A stretch of 64,000 bases of DNA from Persicaria tinctoria (taxonomy: Eukaryota; Streptophyta; Magnoliopsida; Caryophyllales; Polygonaceae), in contig JBANSL010000020.1 of assembly GCA_037127255.1 (NCBI GenBank), forward strand, positions 57,175,598 to 57,239,597. The letters run 5' to 3'. The notes beneath the pieces were generated by a model. That model made no database searches, had not been told where the DNA came from, and worked only from the letters and a program-made list of their open reading frames with translations. This document shows positions 11,245 to 23,800 of the stretch, in pieces. The position numbers and the translations under genes are program-made. The first letter of the stretch is position 1. The number at the start of each line of letters is the position of its first letter.

Positions 11245-11700
11245 AAAGTTGAACGGATTTAAGGTCCAACTGTATTATTTTTTAAAATTATCGCAACTAT
11301 TAAGGATATATGTCTCTAGTAGGATTAAACAGATTTAAAATCTATCATTTTTAGTGCATATAACACCTATAATAGGTCATTGTAATTTACCTAGATGTCT
11401 CATGAGACATTTTGCAGTTGTAATTTAGTGGTTATTTGTATCTTCCATGCAAATAAAACATCTCTATTTTTCATCATGCGTTATCCATTAAATTAAATAT
11501 CAACTCTGTGAATATTAAGCATCTTTATTTTTCCTAAATCTAGGCAAACGCGGGTTGACTCGCTTGGTCCAGTCCCTTTGCTCGTTTACGTGTGAGAATG
11601 GTCATTAATTGGATTAAACTCGAGTGGGGTACTAAGTCCAGCTCGTTTAGTGTATGTACTAGTATGATTCCCGTGTCATAGCGCAAGATTTTTTTATAAA
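11245..11700. other. AT-rich intergenic DNA
   Basis: No coding potential, RNA gene or clear element terminus seen. Confidence 0.5.
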
Positions 11701-11940
11701 TAAAATCTTAATAATATGTTAAACACATTGGTTGAAACTTGAAAGAACAATTAAAGTAGTATATAGACATATATAGACATAAATTACCGATACTAATTTT
11801 ATATTTCCTTATTATTAATTTTATGTTTTAAATTAATCTCATTGTTTTTTTTAAATTACTAAAATTACAATTATATATAGAAGCTTATTTGTAATTGGTT
11901 AGGAGCCCTGGAAATAAAGGGAGAGTGTCACCTCATCTAT
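11700..11940 (+). repeat. ~240-bp tandem-repeat family, copy 1
   Basis: Shares with 18118-18360 and following DNA the blocks AATTAAAGTAGTATATA, TTACCGATA, CTTATTATTAATTTTAT, AAATTACTAAAATTA, CTTATTTGTAATT and GGAGAGTGTCACCTCATCTATT, in the same order and orientation. The next copy is displaced by the fold-back element and LINE-2. Confidence 0.6.
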
Positions 11941-12598
11941 TAAAATACCCCCATCTTTGGAGGTATGGTAAAAATATATCATCAACTTTTAAATGTAATA
12001 AAAATATCCCGACCTTTTAGGATAGTGGTAATATATTACCACGGGTTTTTCCAAGGGTAAAAAATGTTAACAATGCAGCATACGTTGATTTTTTTTTTTT
12101 TTGACAAGGCAGCCTACATGGAAACCTTTTTGCAAATTAGCACTAAAATCGAGTTTTCTTAAACGGTTTCATTAGGAAAAAAATATAAATTGACACCAAA
12201 ATTAAACCCGAAAAACGAAATTGATTCAACCAAGCAGGAAGACTGCCATTGAAGATGGGTCAAGATAGGCGACCTCGAGGGAGGAAGACTGCCATTGAAG
12301 ATGAACCATGAGTTGTCAGGAAGACAATTCAAGAGGCGACCACGGAAGAATATAGGAAGGAGGAAAAGACGTTGGATATAAACCCGGTCCAATTATTTAT
12401 TTATTTTTCTTAAGAAAACCGTTCAAGAAAACCATTGTAAAAAAAATTCACGTATGCTTCCTTGTCTGCATTTTTGACCCATGAGAAAACACATGGTAAT
12501 ATATTACCACTACCTTCAAAAGCCGAGATATTTTTATTACATTTGAAAGTTGAGGATATTTTTTTACTATACTCCCAAAGGTGTAGGTATTTTAATTA
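11941..12598. mobile_element. Fold-back element with ~115-bp imperfect terminal inverted repeats
   Basis: The left arm (11941-12058) and right arm (12478-12598) are inverted copies sharing blocks such as AATGTAATAAAAATATC and GTGGTAATATATTACCA. The interior contains a further inverted pair (CTTAAACGGTTTC near 12157, and GAAAACCGTTCAAG near 12413) and a direct repeat of GAGGAAGACTGCCATTGAAG-like sequence (near 12236 and 12290). No transposase is present. It lies between two partial copies of the ~240-bp repeat, so it looks inserted into that array. The superfamily is uncertain; Mutator-like or generic fold-back are both possible. Confidence 0.6.
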
Positions 12599-12602
12599 GT
12601 TT

Positions 12603-12665
12603 TCCATTTTTTAATTACTAAAATTATAACTATAGAAGCTTAGTTGTAATTGGATAGAAGCCCTA
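12603..12665 (+). repeat. ~240-bp repeat, partial copy 2, ending in LINE-2 target duplication
   Basis: AATTACTAAAATTATAACTA and the following bases match copy 1 and the array at 18.3 kb. GGATAGAAGCCCTA at 12652-12665 is repeated at 18096-18109 and is the 14-bp target-site duplication of LINE-2. Confidence 0.85.
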
Positions 12666-13407
12666 AAAAGAGGGGGGAAAATGACTCATCTCTTTTGTGA
12701 AGAACGCGCCGGACGCGCCTGCCCATCTCTCTTCTTTGTGAGAACTGAAAAAATCCCTTTGTCCAAACCTAAATCAAAAAATTTTGGTTTCGAGAAATCG
12801 ATCCCTCATCTACCCCCCTCCGAAACCCTGCACCCTTGGTTCGGGGTCAAAGATGGCTCCAACCCCTGTCGAGTTCTGGCTGCCGGCAACAAACTTTCGA
12901 TCAATCAATTGGTCACTTCGATTTGAGGGTTTGTTTCTTGGTCAATATTATGTACTGATTTCTTTGGATTGGGAACCCGATCGGTGTTTCTGAAGACATA
13001 TGTGAAGGAACTTGTAGAGCCTCAGTCGAATCAGCCTCCGTCGTGGCCAAATCCGTGGTGTACAGCTTTCCTTTATGTGCTATCTCTGATGGGCTTTGGC
13101 GTTCTCCCTTATTGCCTTGTTTGGGCGGTGGCGTTTCTTCCCTGCATCTTGTATCCATCCTGGTGGCCGGATCTCTTTACCGGTGTGGTTCGCTCCCTTT
13201 CTCTCTCTTTTTCTTATGCTCGTCTTTGGAGCGGAGGTGAAGTTCGGTTCATCCCCTCTTCCTCTCCTCTCTCCTTCCTTTACTCCCCTTTGATAATCCA
13301 TCAATTGGCTAATCATATATGCTTAATTGTGTTTCGTATGTTGATATCTGAGATTGACAAAAGGAAAAAAACCAATGGGAACAGATGATCCTGTCTCCTC
13401 AATCATG

Positions 13408-13791
13408 AGTATCCCCCGAAAGGGTCTGACAGAGCCGGAGGGCTATAAACTCCCTGAGGTGCATCCTTGCTCCGATGATGAAAAAATGAATAAGATATTG
13501 AGATCTAGCACTGGGAAGATGTGGCTACCGTGTTTTATTTGGTGTATACTCTTTTCTCAAAGTTGCCTATCATTTTTCTTTGTGTGTTCTCTGGGCTCGA
13601 TGTTACTGCGCATAACGCTATGGGAGAAAACGTGATGTGGGTTGTGGATACCGTGTACTAACCCTGATTCCCCAACTAGTATCCCCGGTAAGGGTTTGAC
13701 ACAACCAGAGGGCTATAAACTCCCTGAGGTGCATCTTTGCCCCGATGATGGAAAAAAGAATGAGAAAGTGAGATCTAGCAAATGGAAGATG
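13408..13791 (+). repeat. Direct duplication in the LINE-2 5' region
   Basis: Segments 13408-13521 and 13678-13791 (period 270 bp) align over about 114 bp, both containing GAGGGCTATAAACTCCCTGA and AGATCTAGCA. In one frame both encode a PEGYKLPEVH-like peptide followed by an acidic/lysine stretch. May be relics of a duplicated leader or ORF1 segment. Confidence 0.75.
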
Positions 13792-13984
13792 TTCTGGTGG
13801 CTCGTAATCAATTGGTGGTGGTTGTTCTCGTGGCTAGGATCTGAGATGGAGAACATATCGTCTATCCTGGGTACCTCTCGGTTCTTAGCTTTCTGTGGCA
13901 TACCCTTGGTGGCCATGGTGTTTCGGAATCGGTTCAGGTATGTGTGGAAATTTACATCAGACAAGTTAGTGTCTACCACTATTG

Positions 13985-16900
13985 CAGCTGATTGGTTCGA
14001 TGTGCAATGTGACACTGTGGAGACCTCCCGAAAGGGAAAACAAAACTGTGTCGACAACAAAGAGGCTGAGGAATTCTTATTCTCCTGGGATGCCGATGGG
14101 AGGTCTAGGACTAATGTGGAATGATAATTACCTCCTAAATGAGACAATATCTGTCAAAATTATACTGCCAAGAATCATTGGTATCAAGTACTCCAACTCA
14201 AGCAACAACTTTCTTGGCATGATCTTTTTTGTTTATGCCCCACCCCCCGGCAAACGATTGACAAAGAAGCATTTTGGGAACAACTTACAAATATTATTCT
14301 TAACGAACCACTACCGTGTATGGTCATTGGTGACCTCAATGAAATTTGTAACAGTGATGAGAAATTAGGTGGTGTAACACACAATCATAATAGATTTCAA
14401 AGACTGAATAACTTTAAAAACCAGTGTGCTCTAGTTGACATACCATGCTCGGGAAATACTTTCACATGGAGGAAAAAGGCAGAAGGAAGTGATAATATCA
14501 TGGAGAAACTAGATAGAGTGCTCGTTCAACACCAATTCTTGGACTCCTACCTGGACTTAATGACTACCAATGGTGCTTTCACAACATCTGATCATTGCCC
14601 CATAACAACGACTCTGCACAATCAAACTGAATTTAAACCACCACCTTTCAAATTGGAGAATATGTGGATCAAACGAAAAGACTTCAGAAACGTTGTCAAA
14701 CAAGCTTGGTGGGATAACTGCCCCGGGTCAACTATGTTTAGATTAATGACTAAAACAAAATTAGTAAAGCAACATGCCAAAGAATGGAATAAATACGCCC
14801 TAGGAAATGTTTTCAGGCAAATACAGAATGTGGAAAAAGATTTAATCACTATCCCATCATCGAATTTATGCAATAAATCCAGTGTAACTGAAGCTAAAGA
14901 GAGGGCACTTATTCGGAAAAAAGAAATGTTACTAAAATTTCATAAATAATATTGGGGACAAAGAGTCAAAGCAAGACATGTTAAAATGACAGATTGTAAT
15001 ACTGCGTACTTCCACAGGATAGCATCTGGAAGAAGAAATAGGAAAATTATAAGGCAAATAACTACAACAGAAGGAACCCTGATTATTGGCGAAGAGAATA
15101 TTCGAAATGAAATCATAAATGACTACATGGCTCGGTTTTCAAAAGAATCCATCAATAAGACCCTGCTCAACAAATATCTGGAACTGATTCCTACATCCAT
15201 TTCAGATGTGGACAATGCGCGCCTTATTGAGCAACCATCAAATGGGAAAATTAAAAATGCAGTGTTTGCTTTAGGACAAAATAAATCTCCTGGACCGGAC
15301 GTAATGACTGCAGGATTCTACAAAGCTTATTGGGATATAGTAGAACAGTAGAAGTAGATGTAATCCGTGCAGTCAAAGCATTTTTCCATTCGGGAAAGCT
15401 TCTCCGACAAATCAATCATACGTTTACTATTACCAAAATGTGATCAGCCTACAAAAACCGGGGACTATAGGTCCATTAGTTTGTGTTCCACCATTTACAA
15501 AGTCATATCTAAAATTTTGATAGAACGATTGAAATCGGTGATCGGAAAGCTTATCCACCCACTCCAAGGTGCGTTTGTTTCAGATAAGGCGATACAAAAT
15601 AATGTACTAATTGCACATGAGATTTTCCATTCTTTCAAATCCCGAAAAGGCGATGACGGGTGGCTAGCTATTAAACTAGATATGGAAAATGCATACGATA
15701 GGGTGGATTGGGAATTTACCGCCCTTGTGCTCCAAAGATTTGGGTTTCATGAGAAATATATTGGCCTGATAATGGAATGTGTACCAACGGTCTCCTTTTC
15801 CGTTCTCGTTAATAATGGTCCGACTAAGATCATTCCAGCCCAGAGAGGACTAAGACAAGGCGATCCTCTTTCCCCTTTCTTATTTATTCTTGGGGCTGAG
15901 GTGCTTGCCAGGAGACTTGCCTATGAGGAAAGCTTAAGTAACTCGGGAATAGGGTTTTCGTTCGGACGAACTGAGTTGCGAATTCCCTTTCTAGCATTTG
16001 CAGATGACATAAGTATTTTTTCAAAAGGAAATCTTGAGTCATGTGAGAAGTCCAAGGCAATTACGACAGAATACAGCCAGATCTCTGGTCAAAAAATCAA
16101 TTACGGAAAATCGGCCTTCCAATGTTCTCCAGGGATCGCTAGAAACAAGATCCCGAGCATTCAAGGATGTCTAAATATCTCTAACAAGGCGAAGCTGGAT
16201 AAATACCTAGGATGCCCTATTGTAAATGGACGAGTCAATAAAACCACTTTTGAGGAAATTATCAATAAGACTACGACGCAACTAATCAATTCAAACCTGG
16301 CTGCCAACACTCTTTCCCAGCAGGGACGAGTAGTACTAATCAATTCAAACCTGGCTGCCAAGCCATTGTATGCAATGCAAAGTTTTATGTTGCCCGTCTC
16401 AATACATTCAAATCTTGATAAAATTAATAGGAGTTTTTTCTGGAATAAGGATCTACAATATAAACCATTAATTAGCTGGGAAAGGATTTGCAAGCCAAAT
16501 GGGGTCAGGGGGCATGGGTCTAAGAAAAACTAGAGAAATGATTATCACTCTTCAAATGAAATTATTGTGGAAAATTCTTGCAAAATCAGACAATATTTGG
16601 GTCAAAATTGTTTTCCAGAAGTACCTCAAGGACACTCATATACTTAACTATCAAAATCGAGGGAATGCGTCCTGGCAGTGGACACAACTCAGGAAGTTAA
16701 TTCCTTCCTTCAAATAAGGTCTGATTTGGTCGGTAGGTAATGGTAAGAATATTAAATTTTGGGAAGACAGCTGGGGCCACCACATGTGCTATGGAAGCAT
16801 AGTCTTAATAATAATGTTAACATAGATACAAAAGTTAGCGAGTACATTGCCCATGGCTCTTGGTGCAGAGAAAAACTAGGTCAGGTCCTCCCCTATGATA

Positions 16901-18045
16901 TCGTTGAGCAAATATGTCATATTCCACTCCCTTCTAGTAACATTGAGGATATATTATATTGGTGGGCAGACTCTAAAGGGTGGTTTACAACTTCAAGTGC
17001 ATATAAACTGAGTACCAATTCCACATACTAAACCCACGACTGACGACAATGCTTGGATTTGGAAACTCGATACTCCACCTAAAATTAAGAATTTTTTATG
17101 GAAAGTTTGCCAGAATGGGCTACCCACTGCAGGGCGTCTTGCGGGCAAAGGTCTATCTGTTCCTCCGTACTGTGCCTTCCTTGTGTAACCACCACCGGGA
17201 AGACTCGGTACACCTATTTTTTGAATGCAAATACAACTCGTTTTTGAAGGTCTCAAAAGGGAATTAAAGGAGGAAATAGAATCTGAAATCAACTCTTCTA
17301 GAAATATTAAAGTAATAATGTCCATACTTGGTAATAAACTCAACGCTGAAGAGAAACAAAGAATGACCTTTTATTGGTGGACAATCTGGTTAGCAAGAAA
17401 TCTCCTTGTCTTTCAATAGGAAAAACTCCCTACGATAACAGGGCTTACACAGAGTGCTGAAATGCATAGACAAAATTGGATTAGGGCAAAAATGTTTCAT
17501 GAAGAGGGGGATCGACTAGGACTGAATAAAAATAAGAAGATAAGAGGAACATGTAGGAATAATAAAAGTGTGAAATGGAAAAAACCACCGGTTGGATGGG
17601 TGAAACTTAATTTCGATGGGTCTGCAAGACCAGGACGACAAAGCTCATCAGGATATGTGTTGCGGGATGATAAAGGAATGCTAATAGCAATTGATGGGAA
17701 AACTATTGGTGATCAGAGTCTGCTCTTAGCAGAAGCGATTGCTCTCAAAATGGGTGTTCTTAAAGCAAAACTATTAAAGGTGAAAAAACTCATCTTCGAA
17801 GGGGATTCCCTTATTATCATCAACTATTCTAACAAATGAATCAGATGCCCTTGGGAATTGAACTCCTTATGTTTTACATCTATACACTTATCTCTGGGAT
17901 TGAGGAAGTCTCGTTCTCACACATTCTTCGTTCCGGTAATTGCGTGGCTCATCGGGTTGCACACCTTGCCCACGCTACTGTTAATCCCAACATAGAAAGT
18001 GATCCTGGTCTTTTCGACCTCATCCGCAAGGATGCCATCGGATAG
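13985..18045 (+). pseudogene. LINE-2 ORF2 pseudogene
   Basis: Remains of a LINE polyprotein in order: endonuclease (VYAPPP near 14233; GDLNEICNSDEKLGG at 14329; KLDRVLVQH; SDHCPI near 14588), a linker with an in-frame TAA at 14947-14949, reverse transcriptase (PGPDV at 15291; LDMENAYDRVDW; RGLRQGDPLSPFLF; FADD with catalytic Asp codons at 16003-16008), a zinc-binding segment near 17050-17230, and RNase H (LNFDGSARPGRQSSSGY near 17610; FEGDSLI; SGNCVAHRVAHLA near 17930-17960) ending at 18045. The frame changes or stops at ~14330, 14947, 15349, ~15425, ~16530, ~16717, ~17031, ~17270, ~17419 and ~17839. The start of the endonuclease is missing or unrecognisable. Non-functional. Confidence 0.9.
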
Positions 18046-18095
18046 TGATTCTGTCACATCCGAATTCTTACTTAATCAAAAAAAAAAAAAAAAAA

Positions 18096-18530
18096 GGATA
18101 GAAGCCCTATAAATAAGGAGAGAGTGTAACATCATCTATTAAATTTATCTAATACTCCATAATAGTTAGATATAGATGGTTGAAAAAATAATTAAAGTAG
18201 TATATACAGATATATATAGATATAGATTACCGATATTAATTTTAAGTTTTCTTATTATTAATTTTATATTTTGAATTAATGTCATTGTTTTTTTTAAATT
18301 ACTAAAATTATAATTATAGAAACTTATTTGTAATTAGCAAGGAACACTAGAAATAAGAGGAGAGTGTCATCTCATCTATTAAACTTCTCTAATAATAGTT
18401 AGATATAGATAGATAGATAGATAAATAGAAGATAGTTAGATATAGATAGATAGTTAGTTAGATATAGATAAATAGATATAGATAAATAAATAAATGATTT
18501 TTCTACATTCATAAGACCCTAAATTTAGAT
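18096..18530 (+). repeat. ~240-bp repeat array and GATA-type microsatellite
   Basis: After the second target duplication the ~240-bp repeat resumes; GGAGAGTGT recurs at 18118 and 18359 (period ~241). From about 18396 it degenerates into (GATA/TAGA)n and (AAAT)n microsatellite sequence to ~18500. Confidence 0.7.
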
Positions 18531-18792
18531 TTTTTTTAAAATTTTAATTAGTTTAGTTTTATTTATTAAATTATTAGGGTCGCTTATCTTTTTTTTTGTA
18601 TAAATTATTCCCAATTTAGGATCTTATCGTGTACCTTATGACATCGGATAGAAAAACCGATAAATAAAAAGTCGATTAAAAAAAATGTAGGCAAATTCGC
18701 GGGCCAATTACACGGCTGGCCACAAATCCATATATTCCGGTTCCGGTGGATTTAAAATTTCAAAATTAAGTATAAAATCAATAATTATCCCC
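18531..18792. other. AT-rich spacer
   Basis: No gene or element terminus recognised. Confidence 0.5.
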
Positions 18793-19080
18793 TTGCCGAC
18801 ATTGAACAAGTCTATCTATCTACAACCGCGTCATATCGAGAGCCTTCCAGATCACGTTTCCTCGGCTTTATATACCTTGTTTGGGCTCTCTTCATCCGTC
18901 ATTCCAGATCTCCTCTTCCTTGTTTGGGCTCTCTTTATATACCAAGTCTATCTAGGGTTTCTGATCTCGGCGCTTCTTTCAATTATGCGTCTGATTTGCT
19001 TTCGTTCTTCAGCTGCGATTCTCTTGAGCGTTAATCTTCTGTCGTTATTGCTATGATCTGCAAGTTTAGATCGCTTAACG
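18793..19080 (+). promoter_or_regulatory. Promoter/5'-leader-like start of copy B
   Basis: Composition changes sharply from AT-rich DNA to a more balanced, pyrimidine-rich sequence typical of plant 5' leaders. There are two TATA-like TTTATATACC elements (~18869 and ~18933) and a direct repeat of CTTGTTTGGGCTCTCT (~18878 and ~18919). Downstream of this point the modular repeat locus starts. I infer, without proof, that transcription of the ribozyme-terminated non-coding locus begins here. Confidence 0.3.
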
Positions 19081-20861
19081 TTGCTTATTTAATCGGTGAT
19101 TTCCGTTGACATGCTTTGGATTGCGGTGGTAGATCTCTCTCTGTGGTTTGATTTGAATTGTAGAAGATTTATTGTGCTGGCTGATGTTCAATTTTGATCG
19201 TTTGATGAGATGTTGGATGATGATGATTGAGGATTTGCTTCTGTCTTTTGATTGATTCTTTGGAGGTTATCGATCTTGACTGCAGATTCGAGAAAAAATT
19301 TCGCCCTGATGATTTGCGATTATGCGCAAGGAAAATATTCACAAGCGTTGCCTTCTAGTTCCTCGGGAGAATCACTTATCAATTGATTTCTTTTGACCAA
19401 TCTCTTCTTTACTCATCTTTGGTTGTTGAGTGGCGAACCTTATTGTTGATTAAATTTGGTGGATTTTTCTAGGTTTGCGATTACTCTGGGGGCTATATGT
19501 GCGTTGATCTTGGCAGAGATTTGAAGTGTTACGGCATATGATTTGCAAGCAGCGCTCCTTGACAAAGATTTCTCCTTCTAATTTGATTCAGTTGTCGTTC
19601 AATTCTACAACTCTTTTCATATATTTTGCGGTTCGGTGGGTTTTGCTAGGTTCAATTATTCCCGTGGCATTAGGAGTTGATTTTGTTGACCTCAAGGATC
19701 ATGCCATCAGAAGATCTCATCAGATTTGGAAATGGCTAAGCTGTTCCTTTCTCTAATATCTGATTCCTCAATCTGCCGGTGGATTGCCAACTCTTTATGC
19801 ATTGGTTCTCGTTGCTTTTGCTAGGATCAACGTAATTCATGGAACAAAAGAGACACTCGATGTTCTTAGATTTGGCTATCTAGAAGATCAGATTCGGAAT
19901 TTGCTAATCTCCTAAACCTCTTCCGTTTCTAATTCTGTTGTTAATTCTGCATCCTTATTTCTCTTTCTTGATGACTGCTATCTGTTATTACTAGGGGTTG
20001 GTTGGCTGGTCATATAGGAGAGCATTTGATAAGGAAACCTTACATGCGAGCCCTCAAGGAAGCAGTTTTATCAGATAATTCAATTTTGAAAAATACTGAT
20101 TTCCTTAATTTTGTTTGTGTTAAATCATGTTTTATTGCTTCAACTCATGTTTGCTAGGTTATAATCCCCCTCCATGCGCAAGAGGATGTGTTCTGAATCT
20201 TGATCTTGCATGCCATCTAGAGAATCTATTATCCATTGATTTGTGACAACTTCTTGTACTTTCTCTTTGGTTTTGATGATTTTTGAGGGTCAAACCTATT
20301 CATCCAATTGCATTGGCGGTTTTTTGCTAGGTTTTCCTGGGTTGGCGATTATGTGGTTAAGAATCTCCTTGGCATCTAGAAGATCGATCAGATTCGGAAT
20401 TTGCTAATCTCCTAAACCTCTTCCTTTTCTAATTCTGCATCCTTATTTCTCTTTCTTGATGACTGCTATCTGTTATTACTAGGGGTTGGTTGGCTGGTCA
20501 TATAGGAGAGCATTTGATAAGGAAATCTTACATGCGAGCCCTCAAGGAAGCAGTTTTATCAGATAATTCAATTTTGAAAAATACTGTATTCCTTAATTTT
20601 GTTTGTGTTAAATCATGTTTTATTGCTTCAACTCATTATACATAATTTCTTGTTGCATTTGCTAGGGGTAATGTATTTATGTTGAAAGACTTTTGATGAT
20701 GTTGAAGATCAAGTTCCTTGGCATCAAAATACCCCATTAGAAAATTTTATATCTGCTTAACAGCTTTCAATCTGGTCGTGGTTGTTTCTTAATCTAAAAT
20801 GTCATCTCTTTCTTGATAATCGTTATTTTCTTGCTAGGTTCCAAAGTTAGTTCCCTTTTTG

Positions 20862-20885
20862 TTCTCTCTCTCTCTCTCTCTCTCT
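20862..20885 (+). repeat. CT dinucleotide microsatellite
   Basis: About ten TC repeats inside copy B. Confidence 0.9.
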
Positions 20886-23800
20886 GCTTTTTTACTGTCA
20901 ATTCTATTCATCCATTGTGGTTTTTGTGGGTTTGCTAGGTTCTCAAGTATTCATTGGCATTGGGGAGTTGATCTTGTTTAAAAGTCTTGTGTTGTGGCTT
21001 CTTGAAGATTTTATCAGATTTTGAAATGGCTATGCTCTTCCTTCTCTAATCCTCTGTTTCTTATTTTTAAATTTGCATCTACCTTTCTTTGATGATTGCT
21101 ATCTTTGTTGTTAGGGGTTTGGTTGGATGGTCATGTAGGGAGGGCATCTGAGATGTGGGAACACTGCATGCTAGCTCACATGGAACCAGTTTTAAAAATA
21201 ATATTCTGCAGTGAAATAATATTCCTTCAATTTGTTTATGGGTTACAAGTTTGGATTGCATCAACTCATACATTATTTCTAATTGGACTTGCTAGGGATG
21301 GCATATTTTATGGTGGAAAAACATGATGTTGAAGATCAAGTTCTGGGGCATCTATACTCCCCATCCAGATAATTTGACATAAGCCTATCTACCCTTCATC
21401 TCCTTTCAATATGATTGGAAAATTAATTTGATGTTGTTTCTTCATCTCCTTCCTGATGTTGTTGTTTCTTAATCATCGTGAAAGCTCTTTCTTGGTAAAT
21501 ATGATTTGCTTGTAAGGTTCCAAAGAATGTGTTTGCCAGCATGGTTATCGGCGCCATCAGGAAGGCCTCCAATCCTTTAATTTGTGTCAGATCTCCTTTC
21601 CCCTTTTGGTCTTTTGGTTTTGTTATCTGTGTCAAAATTGTTTGTCCATTGCGGTTTTGTGATTTTTGTTAGGTTCTCAATAATCATTGGCGTTGGGGAG
21701 TTGATCTTGTTTTAAATCTGGCTTCCCGAAGATGGCTTCCCGAAAATCTCATAAATTTTGGAAATGGCTAAGCTCATCCTTATCTATTACTCTTCATTGA
21801 TTTCTAAATCTGCAGTCTTAGACCTCTTTCTTAATTACATTTATTTATTGCTGGGTTAGGTTGCTGGTCAAGTCCGAGGGACCCTGATATGGACATACTA
21901 CTTGTTAATGCACATGGAAGCATTCTTATAAAATGATTCAGCAGTGAAGAATTCCTTGTTCCTCTAGTATTTTATATCGGTCATTATTTGGACTGTTACA
22001 GCTCATTATGCATTATTCGTGGTTGCTTTTGCTAGGATTAACATAAATGGCAGAAAGGCATTCGAATCTCTTAGAACTTGGCCAGCTATTGTCATAAGCT
22101 TGACCTTTTCCGCATCAGATAATTTGATATCAGATCCGCCTCTCTTGAATCTCCTTCAAAATTTATTTGAATATGAATATGATTTTTCGGTGTTTCTTAA
22201 TCTGTAATGTCAAAAACCTTTCTTCACGACCATTATTTGCTTGCTAGGTTGTAAATGCTTGTCATGCTCAAGAGGCTGTGTTCTGAAGTGTGAATGTGTG
22301 ATCATGCTGGAAAAACTCAAGAACTAATCATCCAACGATTTGTGACAACTCTCTATTTTCCTTTTACAATAACGCGTGTTGATTTTGGAGGGTCATATCT
22401 ATTCATCCATTGTAGTTTGGTGGGTTTTGCTAGGTTTTCATATGACAAGGGAGTTGATCTGGTTAAATCTCATATGGCACACAGAAGATCTCAGATTTGG
22501 AAATTGCTGCCCTCTTCCTTGTTTATTTCTATATTGCATCATTGGTTCCTAAATCTGCATGACACGACCCTCTTTCTTGACGATAACTATCTTTGTTACT
22601 AGGGTTTTGGTTGTCTGGTCACGTAGTAGGGGGCATCTGATATGAAAATACAGTAGATGCTAGCACACATGGAACCGTTCTTACTAGATGATTCAGCAGT
22701 GAAAAATACCTTATTCCTTTTATTTCTTTATGAGTTATAACTTAGGATTGCCTTGACTCCTTATACAAAATTGGTGGTTGCATTGGCTAGGGATAACATA
22801 TTTTTATGGTGGAATTTCATCTGACGCCGTTGAAGATTGTTCTTGGTCCCATCAGAGAGTTTGACATCAGCTGACCTACCTCCCCTTTGTGGACTCAAAC
22901 TTGATTTTACAGCGATTTCATTGTTAATGCTTAGCCTACGATATGAAAGCACTTTGTTGATAACCGTTATTTGTTTGCTAGGTTTTAAATCATTGTGTAT
23001 GCTCAAGAGGCTGTGTTGGCAAGTGTGATCATGCCAGGAAATCTCAAGAACTTACTATCCACTGATTATTGACAACCCTCTTGTTTCCTTTTACACAATC
23101 TTGGGTTTTGATTTTGGACGATCAGAACTATTCATCCATTGTAGTTTGGTGGGTTTTGCCAGGTTTTATGCACAAAGGAGTTGATCTGGTTAAAAATCTG
23201 CCATGGCATACAGAAGACCTATCAGATTTGCAATTACCTGACCTCTTCCTTGTCTAATACCATCAGTGGTTCTCGTTGATTTCATTGTTGCTTAGTGAAA
23301 GTTCTTTCTTGATGATAATTTTTTGCTTGTTAGGTTATAAAGAATGTGTCTACGAGCGTTATCATGCAAGGCCATCCGAAAAACTCATCCGTTGATTGTG
23401 ATGAATCTCTCTTCTCTCTTTATTTTCTTTAGTCTTGTATTTTGAGTCTCACAACTGTTCACCTACTTTGTTTTGTTGGATTGTGCATGTTTCTCAGATC
23501 TTATGTAGCTTTAGGAGTTTTGAAGGCCTCATCAGAATTTGAAATGGCTAAGCTCAATTTTTTTTTAAAATCTAATCCACTATCATCTATTCCTAAACCT
23601 GCAGTTTTATTTTATCACTGTTTTTGTGACAACTGCCTTTATTGCTAGGGTTATTGTTGGGTGGTCATTAAGATGGAATCTGGTGCAAACATACTGGAAG
23701 CATTCTTATAACAGACTTCAGCAGTGAATTTTTCATTTTTCCTTCTAATTGTTTCTCAGTTAAGTTTCGTTTGTCACAACTCATCCTGAATATTGCTGTT

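Larger units (their letters stand above)
12666..18095 (+). mobile_element. LINE-2 (L1-type non-LTR retrotransposon), full length but decayed
   Basis: A 5.4-kb plus-strand element with a 14-bp target-site duplication (12652-12665 and 18096-18109) and an A18 tail (18078-18095). The 5' part (12666-13980) carries no recognisable ORF1 but has a 270-bp-period direct duplication. The rest is an ORF2 broken by several stops and frameshifts. It is the same size class as LINE-1 and related in ORF2, but clearly older. Confidence 0.92.

Noticed and set aside
13043..13388. Several overlapping open frames on both strands in the LINE-2 leader.
   Set aside because: They follow pyrimidine-rich composition, overlap each other and show no domain.
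19000..21000. Possible C/D-box snoRNA cluster in copy B, because TGATGA- and CTGA-like strings recur.
   Set aside because: The strings are not paired at C/D spacing with terminal stems, and the repeat is ~175 nt with a TTGCTAGG core, which does not fit snoRNA units.
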